Of a stretch of DNA of 10,830 nucleotides, positions 1 to 5,700 are shown piece by piece. The translations under genes and the position numbers were made by a program. The stretch is from NCBI GenBank assembly GCA_000310025.1, contig FN649755.1, positions 2,597,315 to 2,608,144 on the forward strand, written 5' to 3'. How positions within the stretch are numbered: position 1 is the first letter of the stretch; each line of letters begins with the position of its first letter. The stretch is from Ectocarpus siliculosus. Taxonomy: Eukaryota > Sar > Phaeophyceae > Ectocarpales > Ectocarpaceae. The notes under the pieces were generated by a model. The model was not told where the DNA came from. It ran no database searches and saw nothing but the letters and a program-made list of their open reading frames with translations.

Positions 1-168
1 GTCCTTCTGGATTTCGATCAAACTCACCGGGTTCTCCAGCACTTGCCAGTCGTTCGCAGGGTCGAGGACGTCCATGTAGCTGACCTTGCTCGCCACGACC
101 CCAGCTGTGCGCGAAAAGACCACCTGCTCCTCTCCCGGGGCGACGGGCTCAGCTGCACAAGGCCCCAT
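1..168 (-). CDS. Partial coding exon of an unrecognised protein, running off the left edge
   Basis: An open frame of 56 codons starts at an ATG at 168-166 and is still open at base 1. The first in-frame stop upstream of the ATG is a TAA about 30 codons back. The translation has balanced composition: it begins MGPCAAEPVAPGEEQ, continues VVASKVSYMDVLDPANDW, and reaches ENPVSLIEIQKD at the edge. Most codons end in G or C, which is the strongest codon bias in the window. A GTGAGT at 24-19 (minus strand) could be a splice donor after ...LENP, but the frame stays protein-like beyond it, so the exon probably continues past the edge. The pyrimidine-rich tract just upstream, followed by AAG or TGCAG, could instead be a 3' splice site, making this an internal exon. 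I do not recognise a family or domain. Confidence 0.5.
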   Translation of the reverse strand, partial: MGPCAAEPVAPGEEQVVFSRTAGVVASKVSYMDVLDPANDWQVLENPVSLIEIQKD

Positions 169-230
169 CTTTACACAGGGAAGAAAAAACACAGGTGCAA
201 CGTAGTCTTTGAGGGCCAAAAACGAAGCCG

Positions 231-503
231 ATGGACATCGTCGGTGTCGTTTGTCCCGAGCTCGGTCTTTTTTTTATTGCTTATTGCATCAGAGGCTTGA
301 AAACGGAAGTGGGCAGGGACTTCCACGACATGCAAGATGTGAGGCACGACGGGTGTTATCATTTTCATATCAGACCCTCGGAAAAACTCGCAAAGAGCGC
401 CAAGTATAGAAGTCAGCCGACAGAGTCAGTCAGGTACTACGTGCTTTCAACGCGAGCATCGAATTCCTACAAGAGTTATTTCTTACAAGTAGGCCGCCAC
501 TGA
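231..503 (+). CDS. Weak 90-codon open frame
   Basis: A true ATG at 231 opens 90 codons to a TGA. The product starts MDIVGVVCPELGLFFIAYC, which is a short hydrophobic stretch, and is then basic and Ser/Tyr-rich. It lies head-to-head with the minus-strand exon at 1-168, with about 60 bp between the two ATGs, so if both were real they would share a promoter region. There is no TATA-like element or strong codon bias, and the start has a C rather than a purine at -3. The length is within chance expectation, so this is kept only as a candidate. Confidence 0.18.
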   Translation: MDIVGVVCPELGLFFIAYCIRGLKTEVGRDFHDMQDVRHDGCYHFHIRPSEKLAKSAKYRSQPTESVRYYVLSTRASNSYKSYFLQVGRH

Positions 504-593
504 AACTAAAATGGGAAAAAGCAGAATAGGATTCTGTGCTAGTTGTGTTGGTCGCAAGGAAAGAACTTTAGGAGGCTGCTACCACTGATGAAA

Positions 594-995
594 TCAGTTC
601 GAACGCAACATGATTCCACACCATCGAACATCTCCCCGCGTGACCGCAACCGCACCCGACTGTGATTTCGCGTCGATCAGCCGAAGCGTTATGTTATTAG
701 ACGGTGTGGCCGACGTCGGGCAAAAGTAAAGTGTAGCGTGAGTACGGGAACGAGCGACAGCGTCGATGCGCGAAAAACAGTGGGTATATTCATCTTGCTC
801 TCTCTGCAAGGGCCAGTCGCCCTGACGCGGAGCGAACTCGAACTTCTGCTGCAGTCTGGTTTGTACCGTTAGGTGACAGGATATATCACACCCCAATACA
901 TCGATTTCTATATCTCCATCACTCCAATACAAATATGAGGTATGACTCAGACCGGACGTCTTCGGAAAGCTCTCAAGAAGACGGTTCCGACACTG
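594..995 (-). CDS. Candidate 3'-terminal exon with no ATG, overlapping a small TIR element
   Basis: The minus frame is open from 995 (after a TAG at 998-996) to a TGA at 594, 133 codons, with no ATG near its start. If coding, it must be a terminal exon. The part between about 594 and 865 looks most protein-like, with segments such as FAPRQGDWPLQREQDEYTH and NNITLRLIDAKSQSGAVAV. The upstream part reads straight through the left end of the small TIR element (866-894), so that portion would be insertion-derived sequence. About two frames this long are expected by chance in the window, so length alone proves nothing. No family is recognised. Confidence 0.25.
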   Translation of the reverse strand, partial: QCRNRLLESFPKTSGLSHTSYLYWSDGDIEIDVLGCDISCHLTVQTRLQQKFEFAPRQGDWPLQREQDEYTHCFSRIDAVARSRTHATLYFCPTSATPSNNITLRLIDAKSQSGAVAVTRGDVRWCGIMLRSN

Positions 996-1086
996 CTATT
1001 TTTGGTTCCGCCGCTCCTTGTGGTGTGGAGAAATCGACTTTTGAAAATCAGACCAGGGTGTGTGGTATCTTATGTCACCTATTGTA
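864..1086. mobile_element. Short (219 bp) non-autonomous TIR element flanked by TA
   Basis: The left end at 866-894 reads CCGTTAGGTGACAGG then ATATATCACACCCC. The reverse complement of the right end (1084-1056) reads CAATAGGTGACATAAG then ATACCACACACCC. The block TAGGTGACA is identical in both ends and the CACACC-type inner part is aligned. Each end abuts a TA (864-865 and 1085-1086), which fits a TA target-site duplication. Both ends closely resemble the two ends of the larger element at 2133-3205. Known MITEs of the Tc1/mariner type have this size and TA target, but the superfamily assignment is an inference. Confidence 0.55.
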
Positions 1087-1087
1087 G
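935..1087 (+). CDS. Short ORF (50 codons) inside the 219-bp TIR element
   Basis: An ATG at 935 opens 50 codons ending in a TAG at 1085-1087 that overlaps the flanking TA. The product starts MRYDSDRTSSESSQEDGSDT, Ser/Asp/Glu-rich, and the last ten or so residues are encoded by the right TIR. It contains no transposase motif and is far too short to be one. It overlaps a minus-strand open frame in the same DNA. It is most likely an accidental frame or a remnant of captured sequence rather than a functional gene. Confidence 0.15.
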   Translation: MRYDSDRTSSESSQEDGSDTAIFGSAAPCGVEKSTFENQTRVCGILCHLL

Positions 1088-1223
1088 GCTAGATAACTGC
1101 GAAACCTTGAGTTCATCGTCGGGAGCAACACCCCTGCCCGTCTGCCTCCTCTGCACGAGCATCTGAACGGCGCTCTTGTCCGACTCAGCTTTCGGTTAGG
1201 CTTTGCTTCTCTCTCGTGTGAAG

Positions 1224-1550
1224 ATGGAAGATGAAACGATGTCCCTGGCTTGTTTGGGCTTGGTGAATCGTACGAAGACCCGCCGGAGGGATGGAGAAAC
1301 ACACATGAAAAAAGTAAAGATAAAAATAGCGACCCGCGAAAAAAGAGTTGAGAGTGAGGGGGGGAGGGAGCTGGAAGAGGGAGTTCGTCACGACCCAGAG
1401 GCCGCCCCGAAGAACCGCACTTTCGACAAAATTTTACATGTGCAAACTTTGTTGTGTGTGATCAACCGAGCACATCACACGACGCTTCACGAACCGCCTC
1501 CATCACATGAGCCACTTGAGTTGCCTTCACGACCCCGGCCCATTAACTAG
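1224..1550 (+). CDS. Candidate small basic, charged protein (108 aa)
   Basis: The ATG at 1224 has a good eukaryotic context (A at -3, G at +4) and follows a C/T-rich stretch. The frame runs 108 codons to a TAG ending at 1550. The product starts MEDETMSLACLGLVNRTKTR, has a very basic segment (KKVKIKIATREKR), then a Glu/Gly-rich patch and a Pro/His/Glu-rich tail (PPPSHEPLELPSRPRPIN). There is no signal peptide, membrane segment or known motif. It lies about 140 bp downstream of the small TIR element. Composition is low in Trp and Cys, which favours coding, but length alone is not significant and no homologue is recognised. Confidence 0.3.
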   Translation: MEDETMSLACLGLVNRTKTRRRDGETHMKKVKIKIATREKRVESEGGRELEEGVRHDPEAAPKNRTFDKILHVQTLLCVINRAHHTTLHEPPPSHEPLELPSRPRPIN

Positions 1551-1574
1551 ACTACGTGCGTGTGAGGGAAGAGG

Positions 1575-1859
1575 CTAGCTTCGCCGGTCACACGCATTGA
1601 CATAGGGGCTGATTCGCGTCACCGTGTGCTTGACGCGTTCGAAAATCGTAGCGCACAGTACCATCTGAATCCTTCTCGTAGCTCTCCGAACTCTCTTAAC
1701 AAAGGCTTGTTCCGAAAATCGTTCAAAAAGTGCGGACCGAATCCGTAGTGTAAGCACCAAGGTACAGCTGTTATAGTAGATGCTCACCCCGTAATAGTTC
1801 CAACCGTAGAAAGGGAGCGCGCGCCGCGTCTCTTTTGCACGCAGTCCTTTCTTTCCACA
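1575..1859 (-). CDS. Weak open frame of about 94 codons without ATG start
   Basis: The minus frame is open from 1859 to a TAG at 1575. The middle part reads SALFERFSEQAFVKRVRR followed by ATRRIQMVLCATIFERVKH, an amphipathic, basic composition that could be an exon. There is no ATG near the start and no clear splice site. It lies tail-to-tail with the 1224-1550 ORF, 24 bp away. This is not distinguishable from a chance frame. Confidence 0.13.
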   Translation of the reverse strand, partial: CGKKGLRAKETRRALPFYGWNYYGVSIYYNSCTLVLTLRIRSALFERFSEQAFVKRVRRATRRIQMVLCATIFERVKHTVTRISPYVNACDRRS

Positions 1860-2132
1860 TCATGTCACTACAAACGACTAACAACAGCAGATGTGTGATA
1901 TCCTCTCTTGTTGTGGTGCATTGGTTAGCGTGGTGAACATTACAAAATGGTGCGTTTCGGACCAATCCATGTTCGATACAAGGGGCCTATATCGGCTTTC
2001 GCCGTCCCGCTCAACAGATCGATTCCAAGATACGCAATCAGTGGTACGCTACTCAACGCTCGTGGCAGCAAAAAAATGAAAAAAAAATGAAAATGAGAAG
2101 AAAAAAATTGATCGGTGCAGAACAGACAGGCG
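1860..2132. other. Gene-free stretch with an A-rich tract
   Basis: No convincing coding or RNA signal. An A-rich, purine-only run at about 2067-2108, with repeated AAAAATGA-like words, lies immediately left of the larger TIR element. Confidence 0.5.
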
Positions 2133-2134
2133 TA

Positions 2135-2161
2135 CCGTAGGTGGCACAAGATGCCACACCC
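2135..2161 (+). repeat. Left terminal inverted repeat of the large element
   Basis: This 27-bp end begins CCGTAGGTGGCACAAG and ends CCACACCC. It matches the reverse complement of 3177-3203 at all but four positions (5, 10, 15, 19). The preceding bases are TA. Confidence 0.65.
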
Positions 2162-2270
2162 GTGTGATTACATCTTTGAACCTCCAAAAGTTATCACACG
2201 GGTGTGGTACTCTGTAGGGGGGGGTGATATCTTGTGTGACCCGTGTGATAAACTGCTCTCATAGGATTTC

Positions 2271-2535
2271 ATCCACCCCGCAGGGGGTGTGATAACAGGG
2301 CTGTGTGATAAACAGGGTGTGTGATAATGTCACCCATGGGATGAACTGCGCCTAGATGACCCCATCCGCAGGGGGTGTGGTAACAAGGGGGTGTGATAAA
2401 GATGGGGTGTGCAAATGTCACCCGTGGGAAGAAGTGCGCCCAAACGACCCAACCTACACCTTTGTGCGATAACGAGGGGTGTGATAATCATGGGGTTTGA
2501 CAACGTTACACCTATCATGAAGTTCTCCGACAAGA
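2271..2535 (+). repeat. Three tandem copies of an 88-89-bp minisatellite
   Basis: Copies start near 2271, 2359 and 2448. Anchors are the GATAAC/GGTAAC words at 2291, 2379 and 2468, giving spacings of 88 and 89 bp. Copies 1 and 2 share CCGCAGGGGGTGTG; copy 3 is more diverged. Each unit contains a stretch like the right TIR: TGTCACCCATGGG in copy 1 and TGTCACCCGTGGG in copy 2, against TGTCACCCACGG at the element end. Confidence 0.7.
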
Positions 2536-2961
2536 TTTCTGGGTTGCGGGTGGTGTCGTGTGGGCGTCAGCAGCACGGGCGGTGCCAGGCACAGCAGGTG
2601 TTGTTGCGAGAGTATCAGCAGTAGTAGGTTCTGCTGCGCAGACCTCAGCAGCACGGGCGGTGCCAGGCACAGCAGGTGTTGTTGGGGGAGTGTCAGCAGT
2701 AGTAGGTTCTGCTGCGCAGACCTCAGCAGCACGGGCGGTGCCAGGCACAGCAGGAGTTGTTGGGGGAGTGTCAGCAGCAGGTTCTGCTGCGCAGGCCTCG
2801 GCAGCACGGGCGGTGCCAGGCACACCGGGTGCTGCGGGAGTCTCAGGCGCCACAGAAAAAAATAACGTAATTGGGCATGGCGCTGCCGCTGGAGTCTGAG
2901 CCGCGATGCTTTGAGCAGTGTTGTGTGCTTCGTTCATCTCCGCGGTGTTGTCGGTCGCCAT
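2515..2961 (-). CDS. Ala/Pro/Thr-rich repeat protein, 148 aa, inside the TIR element
   Basis: An ATG at 2961 opens 148 codons to a TGA at 2515. The N-terminus MATDNTAEMNEAHNTAQSI is non-repetitive. It is followed by about four copies of a 26-residue unit with the core PAVPGTARAAEVCAAEP and a TTADTPPT-type linker. The DNA units start at 2568, 2646, 2724 and 2799: spacings of 78, 78 and 75 bp. The one length change is a whole codon, so the frame is kept, as expected under coding constraint. The repeat lacks stops in several other frames too, but only this frame begins at an ATG outside the repeat. There is no signal peptide or membrane helix. It could be a low-complexity protein carried by the element or an accidental frame through a minisatellite. 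No homologue is recognised. Confidence 0.33.
   Translation of the reverse strand: MATDNTAEMNEAHNTAQSIAAQTPAAAPCPITLFFSVAPETPAAPGVPGTARAAEACAAEPAADTPPTTPAVPGTARAAEVCAAEPTTADTPPTTPAVPGTARAAEVCAAEPTTADTLATTPAVPGTARAADAHTTPPATQKSCRRTS
2568..2840 (+). repeat. 78-bp tandem repeat (three full units plus a partial)
   Basis: Units begin with CAGCAGCACGGGCGG (CGGCAGCACGGG in the last) at 2568, 2646, 2724 and 2799. The third unit lost one CAG, giving 75 bp. The first unit carries GCGAGAG where the later ones have GGGGGAG. Confidence 0.85.
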
Positions 2962-3176
2962 AGCTGGAGTGCACGGTTGCGGCGTGCGCTATGTGCGTGA
3001 TCACGGCCTACCACGCTGGTGTGATAGGGGGCTCCGTGACATATATTTGCGGCTTTAGGGGGTGTGGTATCTTCTGTGACCTTGTGATAACTCGATGTTT
3101 TTTTCCAAGACGCAAAAAAATTATCACACGGGTGTGGTTTTCTGCACAATTTCGTTAGGGGTGTGGTATCTTCTGT

Positions 3177-3203
3177 GGGTGTGGTATCATGTGTCACCCA
3201 CGG
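3177..3203 (-). repeat. Right terminal inverted repeat of the large element
   Basis: On the plus strand it reads GGGTGTGGTATCATGTG then TCACCCACGG, followed by TA at 3204-3205. It is the inverted partner of 2135-2161. Confidence 0.65.
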
Positions 3204-3205
3204 TA

Positions 3206-3408
3206 CTCGCTTCGTGTCAAACAGCCACTTGCATCCGACAATACATCAAAATGGAATAGATGAGCGGAGAGTGGTAGTGCTGGCGGCGGCTCCTTTCAAA
3301 AGACCTCGACCTGACCGCCAGAAGTGCGCCCGGCGTCTACTCGCGTGATTCCATCACGTATGCATATCATCACTGAGACTGCTGTAGATATATATCCGTT
3401 CAGATGTA
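3206..3408. other. Gene-free stretch
   Basis: No convincing coding frame, RNA gene or repeat between the large TIR element and the next candidate ORF. Confidence 0.4.
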
Positions 3409-3630
3409 CTACAAGCGGACCGCGAAGTTCAAAGTGCGAAGTGCGGAGTTGAAATATGATTGCTCGGCCACAACATATATATGGACTGGTGTGCCAAACG
3501 TACTTGAGCCACACACCTGAGATGAGCGACCCCGGCGAGAGGAAAAGGGCTGAGCAACAAACCGACCAAATCGTTCGAGATACTGCCATACGATGTGTGT
3601 GGGGTCGACTACGGCTCCACTCCCATACAT
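3409..3630 (-). CDS. Candidate 73-codon ORF behind inverted E2F-like sites
   Basis: A true ATG at 3630 opens 73 codons to a TAG at 3409. The product begins MYGSGAVVDPTHIVWQYLER and ends SYFNSALRTLNFAVRL. A CAG followed by GTGTGTGG in the middle (after ...RGRSSQ) could be a splice donor, which would make this a first exon of about 39 codons. Upstream on the same strand are an AATAATAAAA tract and, 28 bases before the ATG, a palindrome of two E2F-like sites. No domain is recognised, and a competing minus frame (3296-3649) overlaps. The promoter-like context is the main reason to list it. Confidence 0.25.
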   Translation of the reverse strand: MYGSGAVVDPTHIVWQYLERFGRFVAQPFSSRRGRSSQVCGSSTFGTPVHIYVVAEQSYFNSALRTLNFAVRL

Positions 3631-3632
3631 AG

Positions 3633-3660
3633 GGGTCCAACAAAAACAATTTTATTATTT
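3633..3660 (+). repeat. Short direct repeat, copy 1 (partner at 4651-4675)
   Basis: GGTCCAACA followed by an AATTTTAT-TATTTT tract. The same arrangement recurs at 4651-4675, and the core GTCCAACATAAT recurs at 4547-4558. The two longer copies bracket the array of about 210-bp units. Confidence 0.4.
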
Positions 3661-3678
3661 TCGCGCGAAGCGCGAAAA
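3658..3678. promoter_or_regulatory. Perfect 9-bp inverted repeat forming two E2F-consensus-like sites
   Basis: TTTTCGCGC, a 3-base GAA spacer, then GCGCGAAAA: a perfect palindrome arm pair. TTTCGCGC fits the TTTSSCGC consensus of E2F/DP transcription factors in animals and plants. It sits 28 bp upstream of the minus-strand ATG at 3630. It could equally be an unrelated palindrome or a transposon end. Confidence 0.3.
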
Positions 3679-3802
3679 GAAGGGGCGGAGAGAGACATCA
3701 AAGCTAGCGTAGATAGGTATGGATGGGGCCTACGCCACCACAGAGGTCACCAGTGCACACGCTCACACCTCACCCCGACACAGCCAGTCAGTCAGGGGAT
3801 GA

Positions 3803-4204
3803 CTGAGAGCGCTGAACAGCTCTCATAATCATCAGCTACATGTAGCTGCTGCTGCTGCTGTGTGTGGCTGCTGCCGCCGCGCAGGATGTGGGTGCGCACT
3901 TGCTTTCCTCGCTTTCGCTGCTAGCAGCGGGCAACGGGCTCTAAATATCGCCCCCAATGCCTCCTACATTGTGTATATCTGGTCGCCCTCGGCCTACAGC
4001 GTTGTTGTGTACGTCTCACTTGTCTTTGTGTCGGGGGTGCTTCTGTGGTGGAAGAAAAGATCGCGGCCTGCAGACAAACAGATCGCAGACAGATTTGACT
4101 CGTGTGCACTCGCAGGTTCCCTCGCTTGCGCTGCTAGCAGCAGGCCTCGGGGTCTAAAAATACCTTCCGACGCCAGCCATGACGTGTACTTTGGCCGGCG
4201 TTAG
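3803..4204 (+). CDS. Open frame over the first two 71-codon repeats; possible membrane protein fragment
   Basis: The frame is open from 3803 (after a TGA) to a TAG at 4202-4204 but has no ATG, so it would be part of a spliced gene or a remnant. After a Cys/Ala-rich stretch, unit 1 reads AFAASSGQRALNIAPNASY, then YIWSPSAYS, then a strongly hydrophobic segment VVVYVSLVFVSGVLLWW followed by KKRSRP. This looks like a transmembrane helix with a basic stop-transfer end. Unit 2 begins 213 bp later in the same frame (LACAASSRPRGLKIPSDASH) and breaks at the TAG, where a one-base deletion relative to unit 1 is visible. It is more likely a decaying repeat gene than an intact one. Confidence 0.25.
   Translation: MRALNSSHNHQLHVAAAAAVCGCCRRAGCGCALAFLAFAASSGQRALNIAPNASYIVYIWSPSAYSVVVYVSLVFVSGVLLWWKKRSRPADKQIADRFDSCALAGSLACAASSRPRGLKIPSDASHDVYFGRR
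3833..3860. repeat. 16-bp perfect palindrome merging into a CTG/GCT microsatellite
   Basis: CAGCTACATGTAGCTG (3833-3848) is fully self-complementary. GCT repeats continue to 3860. Confidence 0.6.
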
Positions 4205-4540
4205 CCTACAGCAGTGTGTACGTCTCGTTGTCTCTATTGTGTGCGGATGCGTCTGTGTGGGAAGCTCCGAAGATCGGTAGGTTAAGGTGATGCATGCAGA
4301 CGGACCGCAGATTGACTTGCGCCGCCACTCGCTTGTGCTGCCGACAGCAGGCAACGGGCTGTAAGAGTCACACCCAACACCTCCTATGATGTGTGCCTTA
4401 TGGCTGCCCTTGGCCTACAGCAGTCCGCATGCTGCTGTGCTGGTCGTCTTGTATGTTCTCTCCATGGTGTGTGTGGTGCTGCTGTGCAAGAGGATTTCGG
4501 GGATTCTCCCGAGAGCGTCGTGCCCATCGCTCAATCAGCT
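3898..4540 (+). repeat. Three diverged tandem copies of a unit of about 210 bp
   Basis: Anchors CTCGCTTTCGCTGC, CTCGCTTGCGCTGC and CTCGCTTGTGCTGC lie at 3908, 4121 and 4328, giving spacings of 213 and 207 bp. Further shared blocks in order are AGCAG-CAACGGGCT, a CCTCCTA(C/T)-GTGT block, and GGCCTACAGC-GTGTACGTCTC. A GATCG-GCAGAC-AGATTTGACT-type linker also joins units 1-2 and 2-3. Both spacings are multiples of three, and the equivalent frame encodes related peptides in each unit (ACAASSRPRGLK, ACAADSRQRAVR). A faint fourth trace may exist at 4547-4580. Confidence 0.6.
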
Positions 4541-4580
4541 GTGTCTGTCCAACATAATGCCCTACATAGTCGACATGTGA
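4386..4580 (+). CDS. 64-codon ORF in repeat unit 3 with a predicted membrane helix
   Basis: An ATG at 4386 opens 64 codons to a TGA. It starts MMCALWLPLAYSS, matching the LW.P.AYS block of units 1 and 2. It continues with a hydrophobic run AVLVVLYVLSMVCVVLL ended by CKRISG, so the hydrophobic helix plus basic end seen in unit 1 is kept here in the equivalent frame. The C-terminal part is unremarkable. No signal peptide cleavage site is evident. It may be the surviving 3' half of one repeat unit and is probably not an independent gene. Confidence 0.2.
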   Translation: MMCALWLPLAYSSPHAAVLVVLYVLSMVCVVLLCKRISGILPRASCPSLNQLCLSNIMPYIVDM

Positions 4581-4650
4581 TTGGTGGGAGGACGGCATCT
4601 ACCCGGCTCTACCCCTCTAAAACTTCGATGATCTTTTTTTTTGTTCTATC

Positions 4651-4675
4651 GGTCCAACATAATTTTATAATTTTT
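4651..4675 (+). repeat. Short direct repeat, copy 2 (partner at 3633-3660)
   Basis: GGTCCAACATAATTTTATAA followed by a T run; see the partner for the match. Confidence 0.4.
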
Positions 4676-4801
4676 GCTTTACGTATGGGTGCTGTGCCTC
4701 GACTACTGCTGTTGTTTTGAACACGGGTGCAGCAGTGGCGTCGGCGTCAATTACGGAATTCAGAAGGTACTGTACCGAGCGGCGACCGGAATGGTTCAGG
4801 T

Positions 4802-4872
4802 GAAGAAGAAGAAGAAGAAGAACAACAACAACAACAGCAACAGTAACAACAGCAACAACAACAACAACAACA
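4802..4872 (+). repeat. Compound GAA / AAC microsatellite
   Basis: About six GAA units run directly into AAC units interrupted by two AGC and one AGT. In one plus frame it would encode Lys6 followed by Asn/Ser, but there is no supporting gene. Confidence 0.9.
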
Positions 4873-4996
4873 AAGGACTAGCTTAATGCCAACGTAGCTT
4901 GGTGATACACCGAACGGGTGCTGCTGCAGCCTACAGCATCGTCTGTGTTGCGTGTAGGTAAGGTAAACTTTTCAAATATTCAACCATGGATGGTGA

Positions 4997-5374
4997 CCAA
5001 CAACACTGATACCGACACCGGAGCAGACTTCGATTGAGAATACGGTTGTGCAGCACGGAGTTCTCCAAGATTTCCTCGCCTTCACAAAGGGCCATAGTGG
5101 GGTCTCCGACGCACACAGGACTATTCAGAAGTGGTGCTTGGTGTGTGGTGTGCGAGTGAGACCTACACAGGAATCCAGCACGCGCAGTAACTTTACGCCG
5201 CCTGGTGATCTACATCACATACCCACGGGCTTACCTTGCTCGTGCTTTCTCTTCGACTACTCTCACGTAGGGCCATCTGAGCAAAATTCACTCTCCTCCA
5301 GCTCGTGTGCGCAGGCTGAGTGTCCGGGCGTGCTATGCTTCGCAAGGCGGGCGGTTGGGTTCAAAGACTCATGA
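4997..5374 (+). CDS. Weak plus-strand open frame of 125 codons, opposed by a minus-strand frame
   Basis: The frame opens after a TGA at 4994-4996 and closes at a TGA at 5372-5374, with no ATG. The left half (IENTVVQHGVLQDFLAFTKG, then SDAHRTIQKWCLVCG) is protein-like. The right half is Ser/Cys-rich and less convincing. A minus-strand frame across 4931-5170 is equally convincing (DPTMALCEGEEILENSVLHN, then RILNRSLLRC), so the strand cannot be decided by eye. A plus-strand exon would need a 3' splice site such as the GGAGCAG at about 5020. No family is recognised. Confidence 0.2.
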   Translation, partial: PTTLIPTPEQTSIENTVVQHGVLQDFLAFTKGHSGVSDAHRTIQKWCLVCGVRVRPTQESSTRSNFTPPGDLHHIPTGLPCSCFLFDYSHVGPSEQNSLSSSSCAQAECPGVLCFARRAVGFKDS

Positions 5375-5462
5375 GTTTGGCGTTTGGGCGGCCGAACGTA
5401 GAGGCTCCGCAGAATTGAACTTGCAGGCTGTGTAGGGTGACCGCACAGCTGAAAAAAAAAAA

Positions 5463-5576
5463 ATGGCGGAGGAACCAAGGCATGTAACGTTTGGGAGCGT
5501 GATTGAAAACGCGTCGAGCTTCGACCCTCTCAGTTCTCAGCGACAAAAACACGAGCAAACACAAGAGAGCGGGTAG
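5463..5576 (+). CDS. Small ORF (37 aa) or first exon with strong start context
   Basis: A run of 12 A's leads directly into ATGGCG, so there is A at -3 and G at +4, an ideal eukaryotic context. The 37 codons read MAEEPRHVTFGSVIENAS followed by SFDPLSSQRQKHEQTQESG and end in TAG at 5574-5576. Composition is hydrophilic with no Cys or Trp, unlike most accidental frames here. The GGGTAG at the end could be a weak donor, making this a first exon. The known peptide set offers no match I can name. Confidence 0.3.
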   Translation: MAEEPRHVTFGSVIENASSFDPLSSQRQKHEQTQESG

Positions 5577-5647
5577 CTGCCGCCCCCGGCGTAGATCGTC
5601 AACTTGGCTCAGGAAATCACAGCGTTCACTATATTTTTAATGTGAAG

Positions 5648-5699
<52 letters not shown>

Positions 5700-5700
5700 C
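5648..5700 (+). repeat. Pure (AAC)n microsatellite, about 17 units
   Basis: Uninterrupted ACA/AAC repeat across 53 bp, followed by TTATTATTT. The uninterrupted state suggests recent expansion. Confidence 0.95.

Larger units (their letters stand above)
2133..3205. mobile_element. About 1.07-kb TIR DNA element with repeat-filled interior
   Basis: The ends at 2135-2161 and 3177-3203 are inverted repeats matching at 23 of 27 positions, each flanked by TA (2133-2134, 3204-3205). The interior holds end-like words (GGTGTGGTATC, TGTGATAA, TTATCACAC) at both flanks, an 88-bp tandem repeat (2271-2535) and a repeat-encoding frame (2515-2961). It encodes no visible transposase, so it is non-autonomous unless the 148-codon frame has an unknown role. 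Tc1/mariner-like elements use TA targets, but other superfamilies cannot be excluded. Confidence 0.6.

Noticed and set aside
2454-2899. Plus-strand and other minus-strand frames through the 78-bp repeat
   Set aside because: A stop-free repeat opens several frames automatically; these lack an ATG outside the repeat.
2161-3200. CRISPR-like array suggested by the repeated GTGTGATAA words
   Set aside because: Spacing is irregular, the repeats are degenerate and GT-rich, and there are no unique spacers of constant length; it is the inside of a TIR element.
3296-3649. 117-codon minus-strand ORF
   Set aside because: No ATG at its start, Cys/Trp-rich accidental composition, and it overlaps a better ATG-led frame at 3409-3630.
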